From: Streptacidiphilus neutrinimicus
GTDB lineage: Bacteria > Actinomycetota > Actinomycetes > Streptomycetales > Streptomycetaceae
Length of the DNA: 58,614 nucleotides
Assembly: GCF_000787815.1 (NCBI RefSeq)
Contig: NZ_BBPO01000047.1
Coordinates: 1-58,614 of the forward strand
Reading direction: 5' to 3'
The stretch's first letter is position 1; the number at the start of each line of letters is the position of its first letter. Shown piece after piece: positions 1-10,465 of this stretch. A program made the position numbers and the translations under genes. The notes beneath the pieces are model-generated. The model saw only the letters and a list, made by a program, of their open reading frames with translations, was not told the origin of the DNA and searched no databases.

Positions 1-2
1 AG

Positions 3-629
3 GACGACCACGGCTTGCAGGTGCTGGCTGCTCTTCAGCGAAGCGCCACGGAGGCGCGGCGCCTGATCGACGACTGCCCCGACCCGGAGTGGCGCGGCTC
101 CGCGGCGGGTATGAAGGCCGAACTGCCGGTGCTCATGGGGGAAGGCCGCTACCGCGAGGCGGCGACGGTCGCAGAGAGCTTGGCCCAGGCGCCTGGGGTC
201 TCCGCGGCGGAACGCATGGGCGCCTGGCTCCAGCTTGCGCGGGCGCTCGCCTACGCGATGGAGTCGACGCCGGCTGGGCCGGGCGAGCGCGAGCGGTTCC
301 TCGAACTGTGCCGGGAACTACGCGACGCCCCGCCTCAGTTGACCTCCGGCAGTGATCTGCGAAGCCTGTACTACCAGATCACGGGTGATGCGGAGTTGGC
401 CGTGGACGAGGCCAGGACCGCCGCCCGCGTCGGAAGCGCGCCTCTCCGGCGTTCCATGGCTTACTGCACCCTGGCTATGGCCCTCATGGGCGCTGGACGC
501 AGAGAGCAGGCCCAGAAGGCGCTTCGCCTTGCGATGAGCCAAGGCTCCGACAATGCGCGCATCGCCTTCGTTGCCGCAGTTGTGGTGCCCGATGGGCGGT
601 CCACACCGGTCTCCGCTGTCGGCAGCTGA
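3..629 (+). CDS. C-terminal part of a TPR-like helical protein (cut by window edge)
   Basis: The reading frame is open to the left edge of the window, so the true start lies outside. The 204 or so visible residues are Ala/Arg-rich amphipathic helices in helix-turn-helix pairs, as in tetratricopeptide repeats. Examples are the stretches around GEGRYREAATVAESLA and MALMGAGRREQAQKALRLA. In Streptomyces such tails usually belong to XRE-type regulators, but no DNA-binding domain is visible here. The last 20 residues (after SDNARIAFV) lose the repeat pattern and may be a frameshifted end, which would fit the decayed region just downstream. Function unknown. Confidence 0.5.
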   Translation, partial: DDHGLQVLAALQRSATEARRLIDDCPDPEWRGSAAGMKAELPVLMGEGRYREAATVAESLAQAPGVSAAERMGAWLQLARALAYAMESTPAGPGERERFLELCRELRDAPPQLTSGSDLRSLYYQITGDAELAVDEARTAARVGSAPLRRSMAYCTLAMALMGAGRREQAQKALRLAMSQGSDNARIAFVAAVVVPDGRSTPVSAVGS

Positions 630-805
630 GTTTTCGACCACGCAACGCAACTGGGATTGGTGTCAGCTCCATCGTGTCGGCAAGCCGGTTTAGCAAGGAA
701 GGACAGCTGCGCGTGTTGCGGCCGGCACCGTGATCTTCCCAGGCGCGGCGAGCGCAGCGCCTCATCAACGGAGCCAGGAGTTGTGCGATGCCCAGGGAAT
801 GGGAC

Positions 806-1207
806 TTACCCCCATGAATCCAGTGAGACGCTTGGTCCGCCGGTGAGGTAGCTGAGCAAGGCAGCATCAGTCGTGGACACAAAATTGCGAGGGATGCGAT
901 CGGTGTTGACCCACGCTACCTCGGAGTGCTTGTCCGGTTCCCCGTTGGTCAGTTCACCCGACCAGCGGTGCGCCGCGAACACGATGGTGAGAAAGCCGTT
1001 GGGAGCTTCGACGCCCCGGGCTCCGTGGATCACGTGGACGAGTCGGAGATCCTCAGGGGAGACGACGAGACCGGTCTCTTCCTTCAGTTCGCGGACTGCG
1101 GTCTCCGTGATCGGCTCTCCCGGCTCGCTCTTGCCGACGGGGAGGTCCCACATGCCCTGGGCGAACGCCCCGACCGGCGACGGCTCCTCGGTGTGGCTGT
1201 TCAGCAC
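806..1207 (-). CDS. Nudix hydrolase, probably lacking its N-terminus
   Basis: The 133 residues contain a complete Nudix box: the G of GKSEPGE, then E, then REL-K-EE-T-GL, matching GX5EX7REUXEEXGU. The Mg2+-binding glutamates are therefore present, and a nucleoside-diphosphate-X pyrophosphohydrolase activity is expected from the family; the substrate is unknown. The only available starts are GTG at 1207 or downstream, and the frame is closed by a stop at 1262-1264. This leaves about 24 residues before the Nudix box, so most of the first beta-sheet strands that usually precede it are missing. No Shine-Dalgarno sequence is evident before 1207. The missing 5' end abuts a fragment of an unrelated gene on the other strand, suggesting a recombination joint near 1210. 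Confidence 0.6.
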   Translation of the reverse strand: MLNSHTEEPSPVGAFAQGMWDLPVGKSEPGEPITETAVRELKEETGLVVSPEDLRLVHVIHGARGVEAPNGFLTIVFAAHRWSGELTNGEPDKHSEVAWVNTDRIPRNFVSTTDAALLSYLTGGPSVSLDSWG

Positions 1208-1217
1208 GACCGAACGC

Positions 1218-1430
1218 GCCTGGGCCTGCGCCGAGTTCCCTGACGATGGAGAAACGGTCGTCTACCAGGACGGTCCTAGACGGTTGTGGGACGAGGTGGA
1301 ACGCGCGCTCGGCTGGTGGGCCGACCAGCAGCGCCCGCCGTTGGATTGCTTCGGGCTCTCGGTGTCGTCCGAGGGCGAGTTGCGGCCCTGGCTGGCCGAC
1401 CGGAGCAACCCTGTGCCGTCCTTCGCCTGA
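1218..1430 (+). pseudogene. Remnant: C-terminus of a protein-L-isoaspartate methyltransferase-like gene
   Basis: In this frame the peptide WACAEFPDDGETVVYQDG followed by RRLWDEVERALGWW and ending ...NPVPSFA-stop resembles the C-terminal tail of actinobacterial Pcm/FxlM-type methyltransferases, in my recollection of that family. The SAM-binding domain is absent. Upstream the frame runs through antisense of the Nudix gene and has no matching sequence. It looks like the last 70 codons of a gene whose front was deleted. The call rests on motif memory only; no alignment was possible. Confidence 0.4.
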
Positions 1431-1569
1431 TGCTTGGCTTCCTGATCGCCTAGCCCCATTGCCCCGCGCCGAACTGGTGTCGGGGCGCTGGGCATTTGCG
1501 GCGGTCGACTCGCCCATTGGCAAGACCCCGCGGTGCTACACGAACAGGAGATCCGTGGCTAGTCGGCTT

Positions 1570-1800
1570 CTACTTGGTCCGTGGCTGGTCCGGATCTCGG
1601 TCCGTCTGGGCCGTCCGTAGCCGCTTCCCGCGCCTCAAGATCTCGGCCGTGGACAGGCCGAGGGTGCCGCCGATCGCCCATGCCGCTGTGGTGTCCGCAA
1701 GACTGCCGGCGCTGGCGCCGTGGACCACGCTGAGGAAAACGAGAACGGTGAGGCCGACGAACGCCCCGAAGGCCCGCTCTGCCTGCGGCTGCGCTGGGCG
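1570..1800 (-). pseudogene. Remnant: C-terminal membrane segment of an unknown protein
   Basis: On the minus strand an open frame ends at TAG 1570-1572 and encodes AFGAFVGLTVLVFLSVVHG followed by a second small hydrophobic stretch and a basic tail ending DQPRTK. This looks like the end of a membrane protein with one or two transmembrane helices. No ATG, GTG or TTG in frame precedes the hydrophobic segment, and the frame closes at 1885-1887, so the N-terminus is lost. Unrecognised family. Confidence 0.35.
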
Positions 1801-1915
1801 CGCGGGTTCGTGACGGCGCCGGAGGTGCTCGGCGAGGGCGGGGACGAGGCCGGGACGTGGATCCCCCGACGCAGAGCGGATCGGCTACTACCGCCTGCTC
1901 TGGGATCTGGGCTAG
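1783..1915 (+). pseudogene. Remnant: aminoglycoside phosphotransferase (APH)-like gene with internal deletion
   Basis: From 1783 the frame reads LRLRWARGFVTAPEVLGEG then DEAGTWI, which resembles the N-lobe strand region of APH(3')-type kinases (R-L-x-W-A...VPxVL...GsWL). From 1868, in a different frame, DAERIGYYRLLWDLG-stop resembles the extreme C-terminus of the same family. The kinase core (HGD...N, IDxGR) that should lie between them is missing. This is what an internal deletion leaves. The recognition is from motif memory; a translated search of 1700-1930 would settle it. Confidence 0.4.
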
Positions 1916-1934
1916 CCGAGGGCTGGCCGCCCGC

Positions 1935-2528
1935 CTACGCGGTGGTGGGCAGCGGCGGCAGCGGGAGCGGGAGGCCGGGCAGGCCGTCGATGCTGTGCTC
2001 GATGTGCTCCTTCTTGTGGAAGTACGTGTCCAGGCTCTCGTCCGTCTCGCGTTCGAAGCGGGACCGGTGCAGCGGCCGGTCCTCGTCGTAGGTCATGAAC
2101 GGCACGGCGTACCCGCAGGTGTCGCGGACCAGCTCCGCGGTCACCACGATGATCGCGCGCGGGCCGTGCGGGGCGGGGTCGATCGCGGGGAAGTGGGAGA
2201 CCAGCTCCGGCCAGCGCGGGTCGTCACGGAAGACGGGCTCGCCACGCCCGTGCACGCGCACGATGTTCGGCGGGCCGTCGAAGGCGCACCACATGAGCGT
2301 GATGCGGCCGTTCTCCCGCAGGTGGGCGATGGTCTCGGCATTGCTGCCCGCGAAGTCGAGATAGGCCACGGTCCGCTCGTCGAGCACGGCGAACGAGCCG
2401 GTGAGGCCCTTGGGGGAGAGGTTCACGGTACCGTCGCCCGAGAGCGGCGCGGTGGCGGTGAAGAACATGTGCTGCGCCTCGATGAAGTCCCGCAGCCGGC
2501 CGTCGATGCGTTCATACGTCTTTCCCAT
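1935..2528 (-). CDS. Pyridoxamine 5'-phosphate oxidase (PPOX) family protein
   Basis: A 197-residue protein of the split-barrel flavin-binding PPOX class, which includes FMN or F420-dependent oxidoreductases. Typical elements are FIEAQHMFFTATAP near the start, VNLSPKG (about residue 38), VAYLDFAGSNAETIAHLREN, ITLMWCAFDGPPNIVRVHG and CGYAVPFM near residue 150. The start ATG at 2528 gives the usual family N-terminus (MGKTYERID); a longer frame to 2603 has a basic, atypical extension. Substrate unknown. It is divergent from the lipoprotein gene at 2613, leaving 84 bp for shared regulation. Confidence 0.8.
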   Translation of the reverse strand: MGKTYERIDGRLRDFIEAQHMFFTATAPLSGDGTVNLSPKGLTGSFAVLDERTVAYLDFAGSNAETIAHLRENGRITLMWCAFDGPPNIVRVHGRGEPVFRDDPRWPELVSHFPAIDPAPHGPRAIIVVTAELVRDTCGYAVPFMTYDEDRPLHRSRFERETDESLDTYFHKKEHIEHSIDGLPGLPLPLPPLPTTA

Positions 2529-2612
2529 GGGGTCATGATGCGCAGGACAGGGATCTTCCGTCCGGGTTTTTCGACCGCGGAACCGGGACGCGCCCGCCGG
2601 CATCCAAGGGAC

Positions 2613-3068
2613 ATGCGACGTGAGCGGACGACGTGTGTGGCGGGGGCCGTTCTCGCGGGCCTGCTACTGGCCTCCTGCGGTTCCGGACCCTCCGACTCGC
2701 CGACGCGGACGCCGACGCCGCCCACGCCGAGCACGCCCGTGCCGGGCGCGCCGACGGCGAGCGCGCCTGCGGCGGTGCATGTCCCGATCGACGCCGTCGC
2801 TGTGACGGACGGCGGCCTCGGGCTCGCCGTCCAGGCCCTCGGCGGCGGCTGCCGCCGACTCGCTCTCCAGGCTCAGGAGTCCTCCGCGGAGGTCCGGTTG
2901 ACCCTGACGGTGACCCGTCCGCCCGGGATCTGCCCGCCCTACGTCACGCTCGTCGAGGTGACCACGACCCTCCATGCGCCCCTCGGCGACCGCCGTCTCG
3001 TCGACACCGCCACCGGCCGGACGATCCTTCCCCAGACGCCATCCGGTGTGCCGTCGCACATGGGCTGA
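2613..3068 (+). CDS. Small secreted lipoprotein, function unknown
   Basis: A 151-residue protein with a basic start (MRRER), a hydrophobic segment (VAGAVLAGLLLASC) and a lipobox LLAS-C, so Cys22 should be lipidated and anchored outside the membrane. A Thr/Pro-rich linker (about 28-60) follows. The remaining domain of about 90 residues contains two further cysteines (GGGC and GICPPY) that could form a disulphide. The ATG at 2613 follows AAGGGA with very short spacing. No family recognised. It is divergent from the PPOX gene. Confidence 0.7.
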   Translation: MRRERTTCVAGAVLAGLLLASCGSGPSDSPTRTPTPPTPSTPVPGAPTASAPAAVHVPIDAVAVTDGGLGLAVQALGGGCRRLALQAQESSAEVRLTLTVTRPPGICPPYVTLVEVTTTLHAPLGDRRLVDTATGRTILPQTPSGVPSHMG

Positions 3069-3130
3069 GCTCTCTTCGGGTGGCAGCATGTGCGATGACG
3101 CCCCGGCACATGCGAAAGAGGGAAAGCACG

Positions 3131-3637
3131 ATGAAGTTTCTGATGCGCGAGCGGGTCTTCGGTATCGGCGACGACCACTGGATCACCACCGAGCACGGCG
3201 ACAAGGCGTTCCTCGTCGACGGCAAGGCCCTGCGCATCCGGGAGACGTTCGAGCTGAAGGACCACCACACCGGCGAGATCGTCGCCGTGATCAAGAAGAA
3301 GATGATCGCGGTCCGCGACACGATGATGGTCGAGCGGGACGACGAGCGCATCGCCACCGTCAAGAAGAAGCTGATCACCGTCTTCCGCGACAAGTACCTC
3401 GCGGAGCTGGGGGGCGCCGTCGGCGGCGGCGAGATCGAGATCCACGGCAACTTCACCGACCACGAGTTCACCATGGAGCAGGACGGGCGCCGGATCGCCC
3501 AGGTCAGCAAGAAGTGGTTCTCGGTCCGCGACACCTACGCGATCGACGTGGCCGACGACCAGGACGTGCCGCTGCTGCTCTCGATCGCCGTCTGCGTCGA
3601 CCACCTGCACGCGGAGGAACACCCGCACGAGGTGTGA
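3131..3637 (+). CDS. LURP-one-related / scramblase-like protein
   Basis: A 168-residue protein beginning MKFLMRERVFGIGDDHWI. Its pattern of short beta strands (AFLVDGKALRIRETFELKD, IVAVIKKKMIAVRDTMMVE, WFSVRDTYAIDV) is typical of the LURP-one/Tubby-like 12-stranded barrel family, common in actinobacteria as YxjI-like proteins. There is no signal peptide or transmembrane helix, so it is cytosolic or membrane-peripheral. The ATG is preceded by GGAAAG. The stop codon lies inside a 12-bp tandem repeat. Function in bacteria is unknown. Confidence 0.8.
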   Translation: MKFLMRERVFGIGDDHWITTEHGDKAFLVDGKALRIRETFELKDHHTGEIVAVIKKKMIAVRDTMMVERDDERIATVKKKLITVFRDKYLAELGGAVGGGEIEIHGNFTDHEFTMEQDGRRIAQVSKKWFSVRDTYAIDVADDQDVPLLLSIAVCVDHLHAEEHPHEV

Positions 3638-3674
3638 CACGAGGTGTGACACGAGCTGTGACACGAGGTGTGAG
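3629..3674 (+). repeat. 12-bp tandem repeat across the LURP-one stop codon
   Basis: Nearly four copies of GAGGTGTGACAC (3629-3640, 3641-3652, 3653-3664 with GAGC, partial 3665-3674). The first copy supplies the last codon and TGA of the LURP-one gene. Each unit carries TGA in that frame, so slippage would not extend the protein. Confidence 0.85.
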
Positions 3675-3702
3675 CCGATTCGCACCGACGGCTGCGCGGA
3701 AG

Positions 3703-3723
3703 GTTGAGTGGAATAGACTCAAC
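3703..3723 (+). promoter_or_regulatory. HAIR operator (HspR-binding inverted repeat) upstream of clpB
   Basis: GTTGAGT, a 7-nt spacer (3710-3716), then ACTCAAC: a perfect inverted repeat matching the HAIR consensus CTTGAGT-N7-ACTCAAG except for the outermost base pair. HspR represses dnaK and clpB through this site in Streptomyces. It lies 78 bp before the clpB start, so clpB here is predicted to be heat-shock induced by release of HspR. A TTGACA at 3735-3740 may be a -35 element, but no good -10 follows. Confidence 0.85.
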
Positions 3724-3800
3724 TTATGTCATGCTTGACAGAGCAGACATAGCGCAGGCACAGGCGAGCCCGGGCGCGACCGGAGGAGGACCGAACACAC

Positions 3801-6398
<2,598 letters not shown>

Positions 6399-6418
6399 CG
6401 CCACCGGCGTCCATCCGA

Positions 6419-6450
6419 GGGCCCCGCACGCTCCGGCGCGCGGGGCCCTT
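6419..6450 (+). terminator. Rho-independent terminator after clpB
   Basis: Perfect 9-bp stem GGGCCCCGC / GCGGGGCCC (6419-6427 and 6440-6448) with a 12-nt loop, 20 bp after the clpB stop. It is followed by only two T, as is common in this group. Confidence 0.8.
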
Positions 6451-6730
6451 CGCGTCGTCGCCACCGCCGCAGCCCGCTCAGACTCGCTCAGGCCCGCTCG
6501 CGCCCACCCCCCCTCGCTCCGGCCGGGCGAAGTATGCCGCTGCCGGGCCGGTGACGCGTGGTCATCTCCCTTTCCCTTGTGGCCCATGGGGTCCTCAGGG
6601 ATCCTGGTGCCCGGCGGCGTCGCGGGGGGAACGAGGGCCCGTCGGCGCCCGGAGCATGCCGCACCGCCGAGGTCCCAGGGCTCCGACCGGTGCCCGCCGC
6701 GGCGGGCGCGCCGAGGGGGGAGTCCTCTTC

Positions 6731-8488
6731 ATGTCCTCGTCGTATCCCTTGCTGCCGCCCTCCGGCTCCGCCGCGCGGGCGTTATCCGGTCAGCGGCCGC
6801 TCCGGAGGAGGAGCAGCGCCGCCGGAGCCGTGCCGTCGGGCCGGCGGACGACGGGCGTGCTGTCGGCGGTCGTCGGCCTCGCGTTGGCCGGAGCGCTCGG
6901 CGGCAACGTGCCCGCCGCGCAGGCCGCCGCCGCGTCCCCTTCCGGCCCGGGCGGTGTGACCACCGCCTACGTCGCCGACGCCGGGAGCAACTCCGTCTCC
7001 GTGGTCGACGTGGCCACGGGCGCGCTCAAGGCCACCGTCGCGAACGTGGGCTACGGCCCGCAGGGCGCGGCCGCGGCCCCCGACGGCGGGCACGTCTACG
7101 TGCCGAACATCGGCTCCAACAACGTCGCCGTCGTCGACACCCGCAGCAACTCCCTGGTCGCGGACGTCGCCGTGGGCGCGAGCCCCACCGCCGCCGTGGT
7201 CGCTCCGGACGGCACCCGCGTCTACGTGGCGAACCAGGGGACCGACACGGTCTCCGTGATCGACACCGCGCGCGACTCGGTGGTGGGCACGGTGACGGTC
7301 GGCGCAGGTCCGGACGCCCTCGCGGTCAGCCCTGACGGCAGCCGGGTCTTCGTCGCGGACAGCGGCGCGGGCGGCGCGCTGTCGGTGATCGACACGGCCA
7401 CGGACGCGGTGACCACGACGCTGCCGACCGGCGGCGTGCCGGTGGCCCTCGCGCTGACGCCGGACGGCTCCCGCCTCTACGTCGCGGACCACGGCTCGGC
7501 CGCGCTCGACATGGTGGACGCCGTGGGCGACGCGGTCGTCGGCACGGTCGCCGTGCCCGCCGCCCCCTACGCCCTCGCGCTCTCCCCGGACGGGTCGCGG
7601 CTCTACCTGGCGGACGGGCCCGCGAACAGTGTGGCCGTGCTGGACACCGCGTCCGGGACGACCACGACGATCCCGGTGGGCGGCGACCCGCAGGGTGTGG
7701 CGGTGACGCCGGACGGCTCCCGGTTGCTGGTCACCGACCTCGGTGCGGCCTCGGTCTCCACCGTCGACACCGGCGACGACCAGGTGGTGGGCGCCACCTC
7801 GGTCGGGGCGGACCCGGCCGGAGTGGCCGTCGCCCTGACCGCGCCCGCGCCCGTGGTGACGGGAGTCAGCCCGGCCTCGGGGCCGCCCGGAGGCGGCACG
7901 GCCGTCACCGTCTCCGGCAGCCACCTCTCCGGCGCGACCGGGGTCGACTTCGGTCCGGGCAAGCCCGCCACCTCCTTCAGCTGCGGCGACCAGAGCTGCA
8001 CCGCCGTCTCCCCGCCCGGCGTGGTGGGGACGGTGGACGTCCAGGTCACCACCCCCGGCGGGACCAGCGCCTCGAGTCCGGCGGACCAGTTCGCCTACGC
8101 CGCAGCCGATGTGGGCGTCACCCTCGTGGCCACGCCCCGCCCGGCGCTCCTCGGCGGCTCGATCGTCTACACGGTGAAGGTCACCGACCACGGCCCCTCC
8201 GCGCTGACCTCGGCCACGGTCGACGCGCTGCTGCCCAGCCCGATGGCGGCCGCGTCCGGGAACTGCACGGTCAGCGGGCGGTCCGTCACCTGTTCCGTCG
8301 GCGCGTTGGCCGTCGGCGCGAGCGCGACCCGGCAGTTCACCGTCCCGGTAGGCCTGCTCACCCTGGGGCTGCCCTACACGGTGACGGTCGGCCGCTCGGC
8401 CAGCAGCCCCGTGGACCTGAACCCGGCGAACGACACGGCGAGCCGGGCCTGCACCGTGGTCACCTCGCTGCTGGTCGACTGCCCGTAG
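6731..8488 (+). CDS. Secreted YVTN beta-propeller protein with IPT/TIG and DUF11-like domains
   Basis: A 585-residue protein. After a long basic N-region comes a hydrophobic segment (GVLSAVVGLALAGALGG) and a likely signal cleavage after AQAAAA. From about residue 75 there are eight or so repeats of about 42 residues of the form PDGSRLYVAD...SVSVIDTATD.VVGTV.VG..P.A.A, the YVTN family propeller. An IPT/TIG immunoglobulin-like fold follows (VTGVSPASGPPGGGTAVTVSG, about 375-460), then a DUF11-like domain (VGVTLVATPRPALLGG..., about 465-575) ending in a cysteine pair. There is no LPXTG or C-terminal anchor, so it is probably secreted. The ATG follows a G-rich SD at 6715-6722. Role unknown; adhesion or surface binding is likely. 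Confidence 0.85.
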   Translation: MSSSYPLLPPSGSAARALSGQRPLRRRSSAAGAVPSGRRTTGVLSAVVGLALAGALGGNVPAAQAAAASPSGPGGVTTAYVADAGSNSVSVVDVATGALKATVANVGYGPQGAAAAPDGGHVYVPNIGSNNVAVVDTRSNSLVADVAVGASPTAAVVAPDGTRVYVANQGTDTVSVIDTARDSVVGTVTVGAGPDALAVSPDGSRVFVADSGAGGALSVIDTATDAVTTTLPTGGVPVALALTPDGSRLYVADHGSAALDMVDAVGDAVVGTVAVPAAPYALALSPDGSRLYLADGPANSVAVLDTASGTTTTIPVGGDPQGVAVTPDGSRLLVTDLGAASVSTVDTGDDQVVGATSVGADPAGVAVALTAPAPVVTGVSPASGPPGGGTAVTVSGSHLSGATGVDFGPGKPATSFSCGDQSCTAVSPPGVVGTVDVQVTTPGGTSASSPADQFAYAAADVGVTLVATPRPALLGGSIVYTVKVTDHGPSALTSATVDALLPSPMAAASGNCTVSGRSVTCSVGALAVGASATRQFTVPVGLLTLGLPYTVTVGRSASSPVDLNPANDTASRACTVVTSLLVDCP

Positions 8489-8506
8489 GCGAGCGGCTCC
8501 CGGGGG

Positions 8507-8592
8507 GCTTCCCCGATGGCCTTCTCGGTGGCTTCCCGGGCGCCTTTCGGATGGGTTCCCGGGCGGCTTCCGGAGCGGCTTCCGGGCGGCGT
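8507..8592 (+). repeat. Degenerate GGCTTCCCGGGCG-type short repeats
   Basis: Imperfect 13-18 bp units built on GGCTTCCCGGGCG recur about six times between the propeller gene and the YbjN gene. No coding capacity is supported. The rest of 8489-8747 shows no other structure. Confidence 0.5.
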
Positions 8593-8747
8593 GCGGCCGT
8601 CCCGGGAGCCCGTCCGTCGCCCCGGCCCCGGCCCGTGCGCCAGGCGGCCTGTGAGTGCACGCCCGAGGCGGCGACACTGGGCGCGGCGCCCCCGGGTGAG
8701 GCAGGATGAGTGATGGCAAGCCGTAATCCCCGAAGGGAACCCCTGTC

Positions 8748-9311
8748 GTGAGCATCGACCCGTCCGCCATCCCCAACTTCGGCGGGCAGTCCCCGCAGCC
8801 TCCGCAGCCGCAGGGGCCGCCGCCGGTGATCATCCCGGACGCGGAGCTCGTCAAGCAGCTGCTGGACCAGATGCAGCTGAAGCACGGTGAGGACGCCGAG
8901 GGCGACGTCGTCGCACCGTGGGAGGAGTTCCAGGTCTACTTCATGTTCCGCGGTGAGCAGAAGGAGCTCTTCGCGGTGCGTGCCTTCTACGCGCACGCGC
9001 ACGAGCTCGCCGCCAAGACCGCGCTGCTCGAGGCGCTGGACGAGTGGAACCGCGAGACCCTGTGGCCGAAGGTCTACACGCAGACCACCGACGAGGGCGA
9101 GCTCCGCATCGTCGGTGAGACGCAGATGATCGTCGGCATGGGCGTGAACATCAACTACTTCGCGGCCATGGTCGTGAACTGGGTTCAGGCCGCCGTGACC
9201 TTCAACCAGTGGATCAACGAGCGACTTGGCCTGGTCAAGGACGTCGACGACAAGCAGGCCGACGACGAGACCGACGGCGGCGCCGAGGGCGGCGACTCCG
9301 CCGAGTCCTAA
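8748..9311 (+). CDS. YbjN-domain protein
   Basis: A 187-residue protein with a Pro/Gln-rich N-terminal tail (about 1-28), then a YbjN/type III chaperone-like fold: LVKQLLDQMQLKHG, WEEFQVYFMFRGEQKELFAVRA, ALLEALDEWNRETLWPKVYT, GMGVNINYFAAMVVNWVQAA. It ends in an acidic tail. The family is cytosolic and modulates stress responses in enterobacteria; in actinobacteria the role is not known. GTG at 8748 follows GAAGGGAAC. It is transcribed alone. Confidence 0.85.
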   Translation: MSIDPSAIPNFGGQSPQPPQPQGPPPVIIPDAELVKQLLDQMQLKHGEDAEGDVVAPWEEFQVYFMFRGEQKELFAVRAFYAHAHELAAKTALLEALDEWNRETLWPKVYTQTTDEGELRIVGETQMIVGMGVNINYFAAMVVNWVQAAVTFNQWINERLGLVKDVDDKQADDETDGGAEGGDSAES

Positions 9312-9422
9312 TCTTGACCTTGGCTTTACATGACGCCTGCAACCGCTTGCGTAGGGTTCCGACTCTCTGGACTTGTTGAAATCGTCCAGTGATGACGAAG
9401 TGACGCGAGCGGAGCAGGTGGC

Positions 9423-10433
9423 GTGGGGCGCGTGGGGCGGATCAGGAACGGAATCGGGATAGCACTGCTGGCGGGTGCGGTGGCCTTCGGGGCGAGCGGC
9501 TGCGGGGGCACGGCCTCGGCGACCTCGGCCAAGGCGTCGGACTCACCGGTCGCGACCGGCGGCAGCTCGTCAGCGAGCGCAAGCCCTTCGGCGAGCCCCT
9601 CGCCTACGCATCCGGCAGGCCCCCCGGTCCAGCTGGACTCGATCTATCCCCTCAGCGGCGAGACCGTGGGCGTGGCGCAGCCCATATCCATCGTCTTCAC
9701 CCACTCCGTCGCCGGCTCGGCGCGCAAGGCCGTCGAGCAGGCCCTGAAGGTGACCACCTCCGTGCCGATGACCGGCGCGTGGCACTGGTTCGGGGACCGC
9801 CGCGTCGACTGGCGTCCGCAGAACTACTGGGCGTCCGGGACCAAGGTCTCCGTCGACGCCGACCTGAACAACGTCACCGACGGCAACGGCCGCTGGGGCA
9901 CGCACGACTATCACCACAGCTTCACCATCGGCGCCGACATCGAGTCCAAGGTCAGCGTTCCCGGCCACTGGATGAAGGTCTACAAGAACGGCTCGCTGAT
10001 CAAGACGATGTCGATCGACGCCGGCAGCCCGACCTTCCCGTCCTGGAACGGCACCATGGCCGTGATGGACAAGCAGGCCGAGGTCCGCATGACCTCCTGC
10101 AGCGTCGGCATCAGCTGCGACAAGAGCAGCCCCAACTACTACGACATCACCCTGCCCTGGGACGTCCACCTGACCCAGTCGGGCACCTACGTGCACTACT
10201 CCACCGGCGACCCGTACCCGGGCCACAGCTACGGCTCGCACGGCTGCGTGCACCTGTCGCTGGACGACTCGAAGTGGTTCTACAACCTCACGCAGCCCGG
10301 CGACCCGGTCACCATCACCGGCTCCTCGCGGGCCACCGTCTCCGGCGACAACGGCTACGCCGCCTTCACGCTGAGCTGGTCCGACTGGCTGTCGGGCAGC
10401 GCGGCGGGCGCGCTGCCGACGAACGTCGGCTGA
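9423..10433 (+). CDS. L,D-transpeptidase lipoprotein (YkuD family, Ig-like N-domain)
   Basis: A 336-residue cell-wall enzyme forming 3-3 peptidoglycan cross-links. It has a lipoprotein signal with Cys at about residue 27 (AFGASGC), a Ser/Ala-rich linker, an Ig-like domain (SIYPLSGETVGVAQPISIVF...) and a YkuD catalytic domain from about 175. The catalytic motif GSHGCVHLS has its Cys at residue 275, and the partner His lies in VHYS. This layout matches LdtMt2-type enzymes of actinobacteria. Two in-frame GTG starts (9423, 9432) are possible; the first is used here. A terminator follows. Confidence 0.93.
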   Translation: MGRVGRIRNGIGIALLAGAVAFGASGCGGTASATSAKASDSPVATGGSSSASASPSASPSPTHPAGPPVQLDSIYPLSGETVGVAQPISIVFTHSVAGSARKAVEQALKVTTSVPMTGAWHWFGDRRVDWRPQNYWASGTKVSVDADLNNVTDGNGRWGTHDYHHSFTIGADIESKVSVPGHWMKVYKNGSLIKTMSIDAGSPTFPSWNGTMAVMDKQAEVRMTSCSVGISCDKSSPNYYDITLPWDVHLTQSGTYVHYSTGDPYPGHSYGSHGCVHLSLDDSKWFYNLTQPGDPVTITGSSRATVSGDNGYAAFTLSWSDWLSGSAAGALPTNVG

Positions 10434-10465
10434 GCGGTCGCATCAGCGGCAGGATTCGGCAGCAT

